Of a stretch of DNA of 64,000 nucleotides, positions 52,350 through 64,000 are shown in pieces. This DNA comes from Ceratopteris richardii (lineage: Eukaryota; Streptophyta; Polypodiopsida; Polypodiales; Pteridaceae), in contig CM035415.1 of assembly GCA_020310875.1 (NCBI GenBank), positions 124,001 to 188,000 of the forward strand, in the 5' to 3' direction. The notes under the pieces were generated by a model. It did not search any database. It had not been told where the DNA came from and saw nothing but the letters and a program-made list of their open reading frames with translations. The number at the start of each line of letters is the position of its first letter. Within the stretch, counting starts at the first letter, position 1. Position numbers and translations under genes: made by a program.

Positions 52350-53436
52350 TGTTGGAGAAACAATCACTAATTGGACATATATTTGAAGGTCAAATCTTAG
52401 GAAGAAAACCCCATGCCTATGTGAAGGGACAAATTCACAAGTGTATCATATTTGTAAAGATAGTTCACTTTAGTTCTAGAAGTTTTTTAAAATCACGAGA
52501 ATGAGAAAGTCTATATAAGTTAGTTAGTATTAACTGACGCGGTGAGAAGAAGAAGGAGGAAGACAATGAGAAAGTGAGAAGAACTCATTTTTGTATGACT
52601 GAGTATAGTCGGGCTTCTCTGAGCGAGAAAGCACTTGTAAGCTTCTGAGTTTTTATAGTTATGACAAGAACTAGTTAAAGTTCTGTGTATAAGTCTTCTT
52701 CCTCCATCTCCAGTGTTTGTCTTCTGTGTAATGATTTGAAAGGTTGAAGTTTTCCAAGCAAGTCGATGCGTGGCATCGAATCTCACTTGATAAGTCCTTA
52801 TTTTCATATCTGATTTTTATCTACTGCCAAATCTTCTTGAAAAGATGATGTTGTTGGAGCAACTCGATGCCTTGCATCGAATTCCAGTTGATAAGTCATA
52901 TTGTGAGTGTGCATGAAATCACCTATAGTTTTGGTGTCCAAAAGATCAAGACTTTATGCGGGAAGTCGATGCCTGGCATCGAATCCCTGCTGGAAAGTGG
53001 CCAAAAACATCCCAAGTCGATGCCCGGCATCGAATTCTTGTTGCAAGTCGATGCTAGGCATCGAATTCTAATTTTAAACAGGCGCTCTTACTAAAACAGG
53101 TAAAATTTCTAGTTTTGGAAGGTTATACAGGGTTATCTTGTGAGAGCCATAACTTGAGTTCTAGAGGTCTGTTTGATGCATATGATAGCTTGTTGGAAAG
53201 CTCTACTCTTCTAGTTTCAGCTTATAAAGTTTCATGGAGAAATAATACTTGAGCTAGGAGAAATTAGCAAAATACTGAAGGTATGTCATTTCAGTGACTA
53301 GGAATTTCTGTAGAAGCAAAGTTCTCACTTTAGGCTATCATTTCTCAAAGTTTGGAGTGGCAATGAGTTAATGGTGACCATAGAGGTGTTCTAGTGTCAC
53401 CTTAATTCATTTATTGTGGTGTTTCATACATCAACA
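52350..53436 (+). repeat. 3' LTR of Copia element A
   Basis: This 1,087-bp LTR pairs with 41246-42332 and is followed by the target duplication CGATA. The five palindromic motifs are present. Confidence 0.95.
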
Positions 53437-55290
53437 CGATAGAGCATGTCTATCATGATAGACAAGCCCACGACAGATGATAATCATGTTCTATCATGAG
53501 AGAGCCCCATGATAGATACCGTCTATCAGGACAAACACCATCTATTGCAATAGACAGGCCGACCTGATACTCAGCGTCTATCAGGATAGACACCATCTAT
53601 CGCGATATACAAGCTTATTAGGCAAAAATTAAAGTGCTAAATTTTTTGAAAATTTGTGGTTATTTTGGGCATATTTGAACTCCCAATTATCCATACAAAT
53701 ACTAAGGCCTTAGAAAAAATGCACTAAAATCCTGAAAGGTCGTGATTGTCTGTTTTAACCCACTGAACCCTGAATTGATATAACTTGTTCATATGAAATC
53801 CGTTTTTTGAGCTCTAGAGCTTGTTGGAAAGCTCATGGTGAGTACTACTCGCCAATATCTTATCTATCACGACAGACCAAAGCACGACAGATGATAGACC
53901 TCGTCTATCGTGATAGATGTTGTGTATCATCATAGATAGAGCCCAAATCACAATAGACAGAGCCCCACGATAGATACCATTTATCATGACAAACAGTGTC
54001 TATTGTGATAGACACGTGCACGCCATAGTCACCGTCTATCGCAATAGACACTATCTATTGCGATAGATAGCCATATTCGGCAAAAATTAAAGTGCTATTT
54101 TTTTTATAATTTGTGCTAAATTTTGGGAATATTTGCACTCTCAACTTTATCCATACAATTACTAAGGCCTTAGACAAAATGCACTAAAATCCTCAAATGT
54201 CCTGATTATCTGTTTTAACCCCATGAATCCTGAATTGACATAAATTTTTCATATGAAATCCGTTTTTTCAGCTCTAGAGCTTGTTGGAAAGCTCATGGTG
54301 AGTACTACATGGCAATATCCCGTCTATCATGACAGACCAAAGCACGACAGAAGATAGACCTCATCTATCATGACATACCTCATCTATGGCGACAGACATC
54401 CTCTATCATGATAGACAGAGCCCCACGACACATTGTGTCTATCGTGACAGACCAAAACACGACGGACGACAGACCTTGTCTATCACCACAGATGACAATC
54501 ACGGTCTATTGTGACAGACACCCATCTATCATGATAGATAGAGTCCCACGATAGATATCGTCTATCACAATAGACACCATTTATCACGATAGAGAGGAAA
54601 CATGATAGGCAGTAGACCCCATCTATCGCGACAAATAGGCCAAGGAAAAACAATAGTTACGGTCTATCGAGATAGACACCCGTCTATCACAATAGACGAA
54701 GCCCCACGATAGATACCGTCTATCATGACAGACACCATCTATCATGATAGACAGACCGATGCGACAGTCAGTGTCTATCACGACAGACACCATCTATTGC
54801 GATGGACATGCCTATTCGACTAAGATTAAAGTGCTACTTTTTTTGAAAATTTGTGCTAAATTTTGGGCATATTTGCACTCCCAGTTATCCATACAATTAC
54901 TAAGGCCTTAGAAAAAATGCACTAAAAATCCTCAAATGTCCTTATTATCTATTTTAACCCTGCTGAACCCTAAATTGACATAACTTTTTCATATGAAATC
55001 CGTTTTTCAACTCTAGAGCTTTTGGGAAAGCTCGTGGTGAATACTACATGGCAATATCCCATCTATCACGATAGACCAAAGCATGACAGTTGATAGACCT
55101 CATATATCATGAGAAACCTCATCTATCACGATAGACTTCGTCTATCATGATAGATAGAGCCCCTCGACAAATTGTGTCTATCGTGACAGACCAAAATACG
55201 ATGGACGACAGACCCTGTCTATCGCCACAGATGACACTAACGGTCTATCATGACAGACACCCATCTATTGCAATAGATAGAGTCCCATGA
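53437..55290 (+). repeat. Satellite array B, right part
   Basis: The array resumes after the CGATA duplication (53437-53441). Conserved blocks lie near 53627, 54084 and 54826. Without the Copia insertion, the interrupted monomer would be about 695 bp, in the normal range. The array ends near 55290 at a Ty3 fragment. Confidence 0.92.
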
Positions 55291-55532
55291 TACTAGTTTG
55301 GGTGCTAGAGCTAACTTTTGTTGTGTTTGATACTAGTTGCTCTAACCTTTACAGTAATCCTTAGAAATGTAGTTTGGGTTTAGCCATAACTCCCCAATTG
55401 AGGTACTCGGATGCCTCAAAGATTGCCTGGGCTAATTCTACCATTTTCATGCATAGTTTGGTTCTCTCTATTTCCAAGTCGACTCTAGGGTAGTTCTTGC
55501 TGGATTCTCCTATCTGTGGTCCTTCTTATATT
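55291..55532 (-). mobile_element. Ty3 fragment (Gag C-terminal helix region)
   Basis: On the - strand the sequence matches the segment of the Ty3 family encoding the KMVELAQA helix and the region around it (as at 19380-19550 in element 1 and 36230-36430 in element 2). It is a small broken piece between satellite and an LTR fragment in the opposite orientation. Confidence 0.75.
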
Positions 55533-55999
55533 TGTTGGCATACAAGCTATAAGAAGAGTATACAAGCACAAAGGAGTAGTCATGCAAAACCTAGGAACAA
55601 GGCCTAATCATTTTTTCCATAAACTATTTCCGACACAAGTGATTTTCATCACTACATAAACATTGTAAATCTCATTTTTTGTAGAATAGACTCCATTTTT
55701 TCAATCCTAGGATCCTTGAGCTGGAGGAGTATTAGAATTAGCTACATACCAATTTTCGTGATTTTTAGATTCTGTTTGAACCCTCAAATAAGCTCTAGAA
55801 CCTAATTTTTAACTAGGCCAAACACTAGGTTTGGATAGGGCTAAAGCTAGTAAAAAAACTATAAAAGGAGCTAGAGAGCTTATTTTTGGGGTTAGCTTGT
55901 TGTAGATTTGAGCTTGGTAAGAGATTTCTTTTGTAATCAAAGTCCTTCCGTTATTCCACGCTTTGCTCTTACCTTGTACGTGTATGTGTGTATGTGTGT
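55533..55999 (+). mobile_element. Partial Ty3 LTR in + orientation
   Basis: It starts TGTTGGCATAC and runs through the conserved dyad (55638-55653), the TATA-like TATAAAAGG (55860-55868) and on toward a TG-rich run, where it is cut by the LTR of element 3. It is closest in order of words to the element 2 LTR (for example AACCTAATTTTTAACTAGGC). Its internal region is not visible. Confidence 0.8.
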
Positions 56000-56634
56000 T
56001 GTTGCTCTAGCACAATGGTGAGGACCACGTTAAGAAGCTCCACCTCCTTAATGTCAATCCGCGGAAGAGATAGGAGTGATATGAAGATCGTGAATGTGAG
56101 ATGAAGTGAGAATGATGGTGAGAAGCATGGAGATGCACACACACATACCCACACACAACGAAGAGACAAGCAAGACACAATGGAAGGTAGGAAATCAACT
56201 CTATTACTCAAGAACACTCTTACAAGCTCAAAATAGCTCTAAGCTCTTCTCTACTCAAACAAGTTAACCTCAAAAATGAGCTCTCCAGCTCTTTTTATAG
56301 ATTCTAGACTAGTTTTGACCGGTTTCACATCTACTGGCATAGTTAAAAAATAGGTTCTAGATGCTATTTGAAGGGATAAACGGTGTCTAAAAATAACCAA
56401 AATTGGTACGCTTCGAGGATTCCTTGGCTTGCACAAAATGGAGCTATAAATTACAGAAAGGGTTTTTCTATGTTACATATGGTACAAAAGTGATGAAAAT
56501 CACTGTTGGAGGTTTTGAAAAGTATTTATAAAATATAAGTCTTTGAAAAAATGATTTGACTGACTCCCTGCTTCCTTGTTATGCTCTGTCTTCACATGCT
56601 TCTGCGTCTTCTATGCCTCTGACTACTGCCAACA
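56000..56634 (-). repeat. 3' LTR of element 3
   Basis: This is about 635 bp, homologous along its length to the element 1 LTR. Its TATA-like box is at 56291-56299 and the conserved dyad at 56489-56504. The outer end is at TGTTGCTCTAGC. Confidence 0.92.
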
Positions 56635-59271
56635 CCCCCCTCCCTCTCGCTTCTGTCGTCCTCGATAGAACCTTGTTGTGCGGTCTGTCGGATGTAATTC
56701 TGTAGGAGGTCTTGAGCGAGCGTGTGCTCTGATATTCGAATGCCTCGGGCCAGATCTACCTTGAGTTTCTCCCAATCAATGGTCTGCGGTTCATCTGATG
56801 GCGGGAGTCGATAATGCGTGGAATATACCATCTATTCACAGGCAAATAATTGAAGTAAATGTGTAGGCCTACTGATGAACACTTCCGAATGGTATTCCCA
56901 GAAACCGGTTGTGAACATTTCTTCGAAGGTCTGCTTATAGCACGCCGGTAAGTACTTGATTCTACAATGCTAGGCATAACACACCCGGAGCGATGGTGTC
57001 GTGCTCATGTCATATGCTAGATCTAGATTGCCATGCTCGAAACCCGGGGTGTTCACATGGGGTGCCTTGACGCGACGGAAAACTTTGAAAACCATCTGCA
57101 TCATGTCAAATATCTTGACAGTCATGTGTGCTGTGACATCATCCATGTGTTTTAAGCGAGGGAGCCAGTGGGTGAATCATTGTCATCATGTATCCAACTG
57201 TTGGTGGTCCTGTGGGTGGCCTCAAATATGGGTAATTAAGCCAATCGTGGCATTGCTTGTTGTTCTGTACTTTAATGGCAAATGCCTTCCAAGAGCGGCG
57301 GCGTGGCACTGGTCCCCAACATGGGTTGTACTTCAAGTGTAGAGGTGCCTTAACCCAAGTGCTCATCATCTCTGGATAATTTTGTAAGAGATCCTTGTGC
57401 CAATTTGGTTGATAGATTTCTCCTTGTTGCGCGTCTGTTGGCAAATCGTCAGGCTCAAATTGAGTAGTGTGAGAGGGTTTCTTACCTGTTTCTTTCTCTA
57501 TGGCCAACTGATATTCCACCATTAACATGAAGTAAGGCTTGTATTTAGCTCGTGCCCTGATATGTATCTACGAGGGGCCAATTGAGCAAAGTAAGGGGAC
57601 TGTAAAATGTGTTCTTCAATCATTGCCATGGCATGTAACTGCGCCTCTACCCTTGTTGAGTGGGTTGTTCCAAGTTCTTCTATCGTCTTCATCCATGTGG
57701 GAGTTGGAAGTTCGAAAGTCGTATGGCCTTCAATCCTGACTCGTCCGCCTAGGATGGGTTGGGGTTCATATGCTTCTTCAAAAGTTTCCTCCATCGGAAT
57801 AGTGACTGTTTCTTCCTCTGTTGGTAGTTCCGGTGGGGAGTCTGGCATGTGGAGTGCTTCATATATGGCTATCTGTGATTGAAGAGTTGATACTTGGGCC
57901 CGTAATGCATTGACTTCCTCTAGGATGTCAGGAGATGGGTCCGCAGTAGCTGGTAGTCCTTGTTGTATTGGTGCTCGTAGTTGGAGTAGTTTATGATCTT
58001 CTTTCAGTTTCTGATATTCCTCAATCATGCTGTCGTATTCATCTAACAATCTGACATGATCATCTAGAAACATTTTCATAGATTCTGAGGGCACGGCCTT
58101 AAAGCGACTGGGGCTCAACGGTTGGTCTGGTTGATCGAGAGAAGCTTCTAAATTTTCTCTGTTGTGTTCTTGTAAACGCTAGTTCTCTTCTTTTGTTGCT
58201 GCTAAGTGTCGTCTGAGTAAGCCCATGTTCCTGGTGAGCATCACATTGCAAATAGTCTGTGCCCTTAACAAGTTATCGATATCTGTGACAGCCTCTTTCG
58301 TCTTTTCTTCACTTTCTAGTTCAAGTTTGTGATATGCCTCTCGTAGCTCTTGGTAGCGGGTGTTCAATGAGGCATTCTCGATGGTCAGTGAATTAAGTTG
58401 CGACTGTAAATCATTGGTTGTCTTATGTAGCATCTGATAAATATTTCCAAGAGATGCAAACTCATCTCTTACTTGAGTCATACACGTGAACATCTATCAA
58501 AATGCGGTGTCTATAGTGGGTGATAATATTAGTGACAGAGTGAATGCAGTTGCGGTGTGTGTGGGTGTCGATGCAAAGGGAAAAGGAAATGGGGATGGGA
58601 ATGTGGATGTAGTGGTGATTGTGGAAAATTGTGATGTGCCTAAATATGGTGGTACCATGGATGAAGTGAGCGGAGGTGCGGTGGGCGGTGATATATCCAT
58701 GTCGTTGGATGTGGTATCAAGTGCGGTGACTGTGAATAATGGTGTGAGAGTGGGTGTGTGCATGGGTGTAAATACAGGATTTACAAAAGTTGAAGAGTAA
58801 TTTACAGAGGGGTTCTCTTGTACGCCTTGGTGGAAAGGGGAAAGAGGAATTACGGTAGGTCGGGGAGGTGAAACACGTGAGAAGGTTAATGGAGGGGGGA
58901 ATGGGAAAAGGGGTTGTGGTTGGGTAGGAAATGAAGGAAAGGAGGGATGAAAAAATGGACTGGACAGTGGGGTGGATGTCCTAGGTGGAAGGCTAGGTTG
59001 AGTGGGTGTGGGAAGTGTGGGAGGAATGGAGGTAAGGAAGGCTTTTGCTACTGCATTGTTGAAAGATATGGATGGTCGGGGAGAGAGTGGATGTACAGGT
59101 GAGAGTGGAGATACAGGAGGTGAAAGTGGAGTAGTTGGGGTGGTAGGTACTTCGGACACAACGGTGGTATGTACAGTAGTAGTGTGGAGTGGGGAGTCGA
59201 CGAGGATAGCTTCTTCAGCCTCAGATCATTCAGGAATTAGTCGTGCTTCCTTGGCCTGTTGGGATGACTGA
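56592..59271 (-). pseudogene. Coiled-coil 3' ORF region of element 3
   Basis: This is homologous to the 905-residue ORF of element 1: basic tail across the polypurine tract, globular region (NPCWGPVPRRRSW, AFAIKVQNN), coiled coil (NDLQSQLNSLTIENASLNTR, LLRRHLAATKEEN) and a proline-rich N-terminal part. Similarity is strong in the coiled coil and globular parts and weak in the proline-rich part, which suggests the former carried the function. Broken. Confidence 0.82.
56635..56648 (-). other. Polypurine tract of element 3
   Basis: GAGAGGGAGGGGGG on the - strand is identical to that of element 1 and in the same position against the LTR. Confidence 0.85.
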
Positions 59272-59324
59272 GCACCTATCGGTACGCGAATGTATTCACC
59301 AGGTTTTGATAATAGTCGTATTCG

Positions 59325-60140
59325 TCAGGGGTCAAACTGCGGTAACAGCTTCCTCTGCAAATATCTTAATGCTTCATTAGATCCCACGGATTTGACAAGT
59401 TCCCTGAAGCCTTTGATGTATACTTCTTCGAAACGGCCTGAGACAAGTTCCTGTTCTATAAGTGCTTGCCTCTCTTCCTCAGTTAACTTCTTACATGCCC
59501 AAACTTTTTCCATAGTGCGATATAACTTTTTGATGGCCAAGGTGTATGCCGCTGCTTCAAATGTTTCGTCTTCATGCGTAATGGTATCACCTTGGGTGTC
59601 CGTTTGTTGTCCTTGTTCATCTGTTTGTACATTTTCTTGGGATTCATGAGTGCCCTTGCTGGCTTCATCATCTCCGTCATCCTCATCGGTTTCTGTTCTT
59701 TCATCTTCGGAACTAGATACTACTTGTCCTTGTGGGTGATCCGAGGGAGTGGTCGGGTAGCTTGGACGTTCATATTCTTGAGAAAAGATTTGTCCTTCTG
59801 AAAATTGAAACTCACTTGAAAACACATCTTGCATCTCGAAATCGAATGTTGTGTCCGTCGGTTGTGCTTCCAAGTTGGGTATCAGAAAAGAAAAAGCTTC
59901 CGCACCAATAGTGGTGGGAACCTCTGTTGCAGTGGTGGTAGGTTCCTGAACTGATGTTGCCTGTGAGGTAACTGCACTAGTAGTGCCTTCTGTAATGATA
60001 GGTTGAGATAATCATATGCGAATAGGTTGTATAGTTACACAGGCTTCTGTAGGAGACTGTTCTGGAGAGGGTTTTGGTGACAGTGATTATGGGACCTATA
60101 GGCATGGAATGGTTCCTCCCATGCACTTTCCTGCTCGTCC
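59325..60140 (-). pseudogene. Acidic linker ORF region of element 3
   Basis: This is homologous to 10923-11708, with the acidic middle (SSEDERTETDEDDGDDEAS) and the helical end (AIKKLYRTMEKVWACKKL). Broken. Confidence 0.75.
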
Positions 60141-60179
60141 TTTGCTAGACTTCCTAGTTTTCTTTGTTGTCCCCTTCAA

Positions 60180-61050
60180 TGCTTTCAACTCCTCACTTGT
60201 CATTGCACGCTCGATTGGTAAATCATATGCCAAACACATATACAATGCGCATGAGAGCGCAACATCCATTGATTACCTTCTTTCTTTCCCATCTATGTTG
60301 TGCTAAGTACAACTAATCAATTGTCCAGGTTGCTAGGTCTACCGTTTGAGGTATAGTACATGCTAAATATAAACCAAACCAGATGCGTTTGTGGGGCATG
60401 GTGAATCGATCCTGAGCGGGGAATGCAAAATGTTGCATACATATCCTCAACGATTTAGAGAGCTCATGTGTGATTGTTGAAATATCTTCCCACTTAGTAA
60501 CATCCCCACGTTTCATAGGCTCTGGAATTAGCCTTTCTCGTTTTGTCCGCGTATGCATTCCATGTATCTTAATAGCCGCTCTAATCAAATCTTTAGACAG
60601 ATAAAACTTTCTATATGGTGGATCATTTACCAAAGACGGCAAAATGAATGTTCTTGGAAACTCTTTGTTCTCTGAAGCTCTGAATGTGGTTACCAAATAG
60701 TAGCATCTATAGAAATCCGGTTTAGGCAAAGGATCACTGAAATATTTTGTGAAGCCTGCTCTTGCCCAAACATGAGTTAAGTCTTATGTGTTCTGTAGTC
60801 CTTCGAATTATCTTGAGAAAAATTGGTACTTGGCCCATGTACGGGTATCAAAAGTTAAATTGGCCTTGAAGATAAAGTCCTCGTCTACCAACGGTCTTGC
60901 TAGACCTTGAAACCAGTGAGAATTGCGATGAATCTTTTCAGTATAACCCCTAGGAGGGTCGTCAATCGGCATAGGTCCTAGAAATTCCTGGAATTCTGGT
61001 GGTTGAGCCATCAGATGGGGCTCAGCTAGTAGTTCACCAATATTGGCCAT
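60180..61050 (-). pseudogene. First 3' ORF region of element 3
   Basis: This is homologous to the 292-residue ORF of element 1, with KIHRNSHWFQGLARPLVD, FYLSKDLIRAAIKIHGMH, LRICMQHFAFPAQDRF and MPHKRIWFGLYLACT. Conservation of these words in a decayed copy supports a real protein. Broken. Confidence 0.78.
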
Positions 61051-61320
61051 GGGTACACTGGGGCAGCTTTAGATGGTCCTTCTGCCTCCATGATGAGTGA
61101 TGCGAGTGCGTAGAAGATCTGCTACAAAAGATTAACACATTAGTATGGAAATTAATCATGATCCCATTCAAGTGAGACCGCAATCCCTTTCCAAAACCGC
61201 TGTGTAACCCGTATAGCTGAGTGTTGTGATGTGGTTTATGGAATGATTGTTGCAAACTAATGCAGGTCTCTAGATACCTACATGCTTTAGATGATGCATA
61301 CATTTCTTGATGAGGTGTTA
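61051..61320 (-). other. Pol to 3' ORF spacer of element 3
   Basis: This non-coding stretch is homologous to 12684-12963. It keeps the candidate splice acceptor TTAATCTTTTGTAGCAG (sense) at about 61119-61135. Nothing else is recognised. Confidence 0.5.
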
Positions 61321-62382
61321 TTACAAGTGATGTTGGGTTATAGTGTGTGGATTTGTACAAGGTTCAGTCGTGAATGAGTTATTACAAGGTTGTAGATTAG
61401 TCAGAGTGGGAGTTATGTTAGATAAGGGGGTCGGAGAAGTCGTTTGGATACGTTTCGGTATCCATTTCCTAAGAGTTTTTGGGCGGGTGGAATGTTTCTG
61501 CTGAGGGACAAAAGATGATATCGGATTTTGTGGTGTTGAGGGGTGAAGATATTTCTGAGAGGTATATATTACATGGCTTGAAAGTTGAGCTATAATACAA
61601 TGTTTGGGTACCCAAATCTGCGTGGGTGTGGATCGGTTCATAAGGTACTTTTTGGCGATCCAAATATGCCGAATGTTTGAACTTGTGGAAGAAGGTCAAG
61701 AAGGCTTTGGATACTGATTCTGCTTTGGTCTTGACTTCTTCTTATAGTTGTCTGCATTGTTGAAAGCCATCAGTGATTTCTATCCTTTTGGCACCCATAT
61801 TTGTCTTGTGCCGCTTACTTTGTGATACTGATACTGCATCTTTCTTCCTTGTGTCATCTGATATTGTCGTCGGTCTAGGTTCCTTTGTCGTGGTTGACTC
61901 GTTTGTGGTTGAGGTTGAGAGGTCGGATGGACGCTCTGCTTTGGAAAAGAAGGGAGGTCCAACACTTGCGAAACCTGCCCATTAGGAAGTGCTCCATTTT
62001 GTAGCAAAAATCTAGGCCAGTCCGCAGTAAGTGTCTAAGGATGGGCACTGCAGGGTGTTTTGCCCATGTGGCTGCTGATGCAATCCACCTGACCTGCAAT
62101 CGTCCCCATTTGTCCGCTGATGTAACCCTCCTGACCGTTGATTGTGTCCATTTGACCAAGCGGTTGGGTGGTTGCCCCTTCTAGTTTGCAAGAAGCCCAA
62201 GGGAAAATCTCCTGACGTCCTTCTGATTGACAATTGTCCATTGCCAAGCCCGCGTAGGTTGGAGTAGACGTAACGTGACTTATCTGACCAAAGATCTTCT
62301 GGTCTTCCGTTGCATGCATTTCATGGGGTCTAGGGTTATATACTTCAGGCGGATTGCCGTTAGGGAAGTCAAGCGGTATCAC
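61321..62382 (-). pseudogene. Pol tail region of element 3 with WVPK motifs
   Basis: It encodes TRQIWVPKG, TQIWVPKH and LRKWIPKR in a basic, glutamine and proline rich context, as in element 1. It contains the SGQMGTIAGQVDCIS-type short degenerate repeats seen also in element 1 as SGQVGCISGQMS. Broken. Confidence 0.75.
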
Positions 62383-62406
62383 TCGCTTCTGATCTAAGGT
62401 TCCAAT

Positions 62407-62793
62407 CTATAAGGAGCCTTGTCTAAGATTTAAGCCCACTGAGTGATCGTATAGCCAATCTTGGCCAAGGATTAGGGGTTCTATCATGTCGTCATCATGG
62501 CACATTAGTAGCTTCGCTGTCATGGTCACGTCGTTTATGAGGATAGGAAGGTCCACCTCACCCATGCAAGGGGTTTCCATGCCTCCTAGCCCTATGAGGT
62601 ATGCCTCAATTGGCCGCATTTCTATTCCTGAGTCCTTATAGTGGGACCATCTAATCGCGCTAGTCGCAGCACCTGAGTCAATTAAAGCCTTGAGCTCTTG
62701 GCAAGGGTTGTCGTGCTCTAGCTTGACTGTAATGAATGGTCTCCGGTCCACTATGCTAGGATGAGTACTTGGCTTTGCTTGACACATGGCCAT
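62407..62793 (-). pseudogene. Second protease-like domain of element 3
   Basis: It encodes ALIDSGAATSAIRWSHYKD, YLIGLGGMETPCMGEVDLP and EPLILGQDWLYDHS, very close to the second protease of element 1 and again after integrase. This is the third copy in the window with the same domain in the same place. Confidence 0.85.
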
Positions 62794-62937
62794 GGGGTAT
62801 CCGGGAGTTGTTTCCAGATGATTATAATGTTATCTCCCTAGTCCTTGTCTTTGTAGCTTCATGCACTTAATGCGTTCTATAGCTTCTGCCTAAGCTTCAG
62901 CTCGTATTCTATTTTCTTCCTCCTTACGCTTCTTTTC

Positions 62938-64000
62938 CTACGTGAGTCGTCTAAGCATATCCTCGGTGAGAGGTTCTTGATAAAACTTGACTCTGCAGCC
63001 ACTAATGTAATTAGGCATTATGTCTCCTTCTAAGGTGGCTAATTGTACTGCTCCACTTGTTGAGAGTCTGTTAATGATCATAGGTCCATAACCTTGCTTT
63101 TCTAACTTACGTGCGTGTTGCTTCAGCGTATATACTAGAACTAAATCTCCTTCTTTTAAGCCTTTATCTTTCACATGTGCATCAAAATAGGCTTTCTGTC
63201 GCTTCTTTGCTGCGTATATTCCTGCTGCTGCTTTCAGCCTGGTTTCTCCTAATCGTTCCAAGTCCATTATTCTTGCTGATAATTCATGGCCGGTCCACTG
63301 ATGTTCTTGTGCAACCTTAAGGGTCGGTATCAAGAAGTCCAAAGGAAGCACAACATTCTGACCAAACACCATCAGAAAGGGAGTTACATTGAGTACGGTC
63401 TTGTAGGCCACTCGATATGCCCAAATAGCGTGGTGTAACTGTTTGTCCCAATCTGAACGTTTGTTGTTCACAAGTTTCGTCAGTACGTTACAAAGGATCT
63501 TGTTAGTGCTTTCTGCCTGACCATTGGCCTGAGGATGATATGGTGCAGATTTCTTGTGAATCACCATAAAATCCTGTAAGAAATATTCAATGACTTGATT
63601 TAGAAATTGAGTTCCTCGATCGCTCACTAACTCTATAGGCAATCCATATATTGTAAAGACATTTTCAAATAAGAATTTTGCAGTCGTGTGTGCATCATTC
63701 TTTTTTGTGGCCTTTGCCTCTACCCATTTGGTAAGATAATCTGTCGCAACAATAATGTATTCAGCATGTGTACCTTTTGCAGGGGGGTTAATGGGTCCTA
63801 CAAAGTCTATACCCCACTAAAAAAATGCACGTCCTCCCATCATGGGTTTCAATGGCATTTCATCTCTCCGAGTAGGAAACTGAGTTCTTTAGCACACATC
63901 ACATCTCTTAACATAGGTATGTGCATCCATGTGAAGAGTGGGCCGCCATAATCCTACAAAGAGGATGGCTTTGATGATCCTATCGGGGCCAAAATGACCT
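62938..64000 (-). pseudogene. Integrase region of element 3 (cut by window edge)
   Basis: It encodes the integrase core (LVSDRGTQFLNQVIEYFLQD, NGQAESTNKILCNVLTKLV), the C-terminal region (GDLVLVYTLKQHARKLEKQG) and, near the window edge, the start of the core and the second zinc module. Similarity to element 1 is high. The remainder of pol lies outside the window. Confidence 0.88.

Larger units (their letters stand above)
41246..53436 (+). mobile_element. Copia-type LTR retrotransposon, outer element A
   Basis: The outer LTRs (41246-42332 and 52350-53436, each 1,087 bp) share diagnostic words such as GAGAAACAATCACTAATTGG and AAGTGTATCATATTTG. They are flanked by the CGATA target duplication (41241-41245, 53437-53441). 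It inserted into a satellite monomer. A related Copia element (B) sits inside its gag. The LTRs differ at roughly a dozen positions by eye, pointing to an insertion within about the last million years at common plant rates. It is broken. Confidence 0.93.
56000..64000 (-). mobile_element. Ty3-type LTR retrotransposon, element 3 (3' half, cut by window edge)
   Basis: This is the same family as element 1: 3' LTR, polypurine tract, 3' ORF cassette, Pol tail with WVPK motifs, second protease and integrase are visible on the - strand. The 5' half lies beyond the window. Coding parts show about ten breaks, so it is older than element 1. It inserted into the LTR fragment to its left. Confidence 0.92.

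Overview
The window is a block of repetitive DNA from a land plant with a retrotransposon-rich genome. The evidence is a set of plant-type LTR retrotransposons: Ty3 elements with a primer site of the tRNA-Asp type used by the Athila/Tat group, and Ty1/Copia elements with the usual initiator-tRNA-Met site. There is also a plant Argonaute fragment. The sequence alone does not name the species; a fern or gymnosperm would fit but is a guess. I found no intact host gene, no tRNA or rRNA gene and nothing bacterial.

Layout, left to right. (1) 1-6926 is a satellite array with monomers of about 420-760 bp, followed by a short inverted piece to about 7140. (2) 7159-7577 and 26204-28074 are two visible pieces of an old + strand Ty3 element (here 'element 0'). 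(3) 7578-26203 is a young Ty3 element on the - strand (element 1, 18.6 kb, 649-bp LTRs, target duplication AGAAC) nested in element 0. It carries gag, a very large pol, and a 3' ORF cassette. (4) 28075 to about 39470 is a second, older - strand Ty3 element (element 2), also inserted in element 0. In place of most of the 3' ORF cassette it carries a fragment of a plant Argonaute gene. (5) From about 39471 a second satellite array begins; it is split by a nested pair of Copia elements (41246-53436, target duplication CGATA) and resumes to about 55290. (6) 55290-55999 holds a Ty3 fragment and a partial Ty3 LTR in opposite orientations. (7) 56000-64000 is the 3' half of a third - strand Ty3 element (element 3), cut off by the window edge.

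The parts are related. The satellite monomer (a run of short palindromic CTATCGCGATAGAC-type units plus a conserved AT-rich block) matches the untranslated leader of element 1, which holds a run of TCGCGATGG units plus the same kind of block. The satellite therefore looks like an amplified retrotransposon leader. A piece of this block also occurs in the LTR of the unrelated Copia elements.

The most unusual system is the Ty3 family itself. Its pol seems to hold two retropepsin-like domains, one in the normal place before reverse transcriptase and one after integrase, plus two tandem zinc-binding HHCC modules before the integrase core. Downstream of pol it has a same-strand cassette with a coiled-coil protein whose coding end contains the polypurine tract and runs into the LTR. 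One copy has swapped most of this cassette for an Argonaute MID-domain fragment. All retroelements are treated as fossils here; element 1 looks nearly whole, the others are clearly broken.
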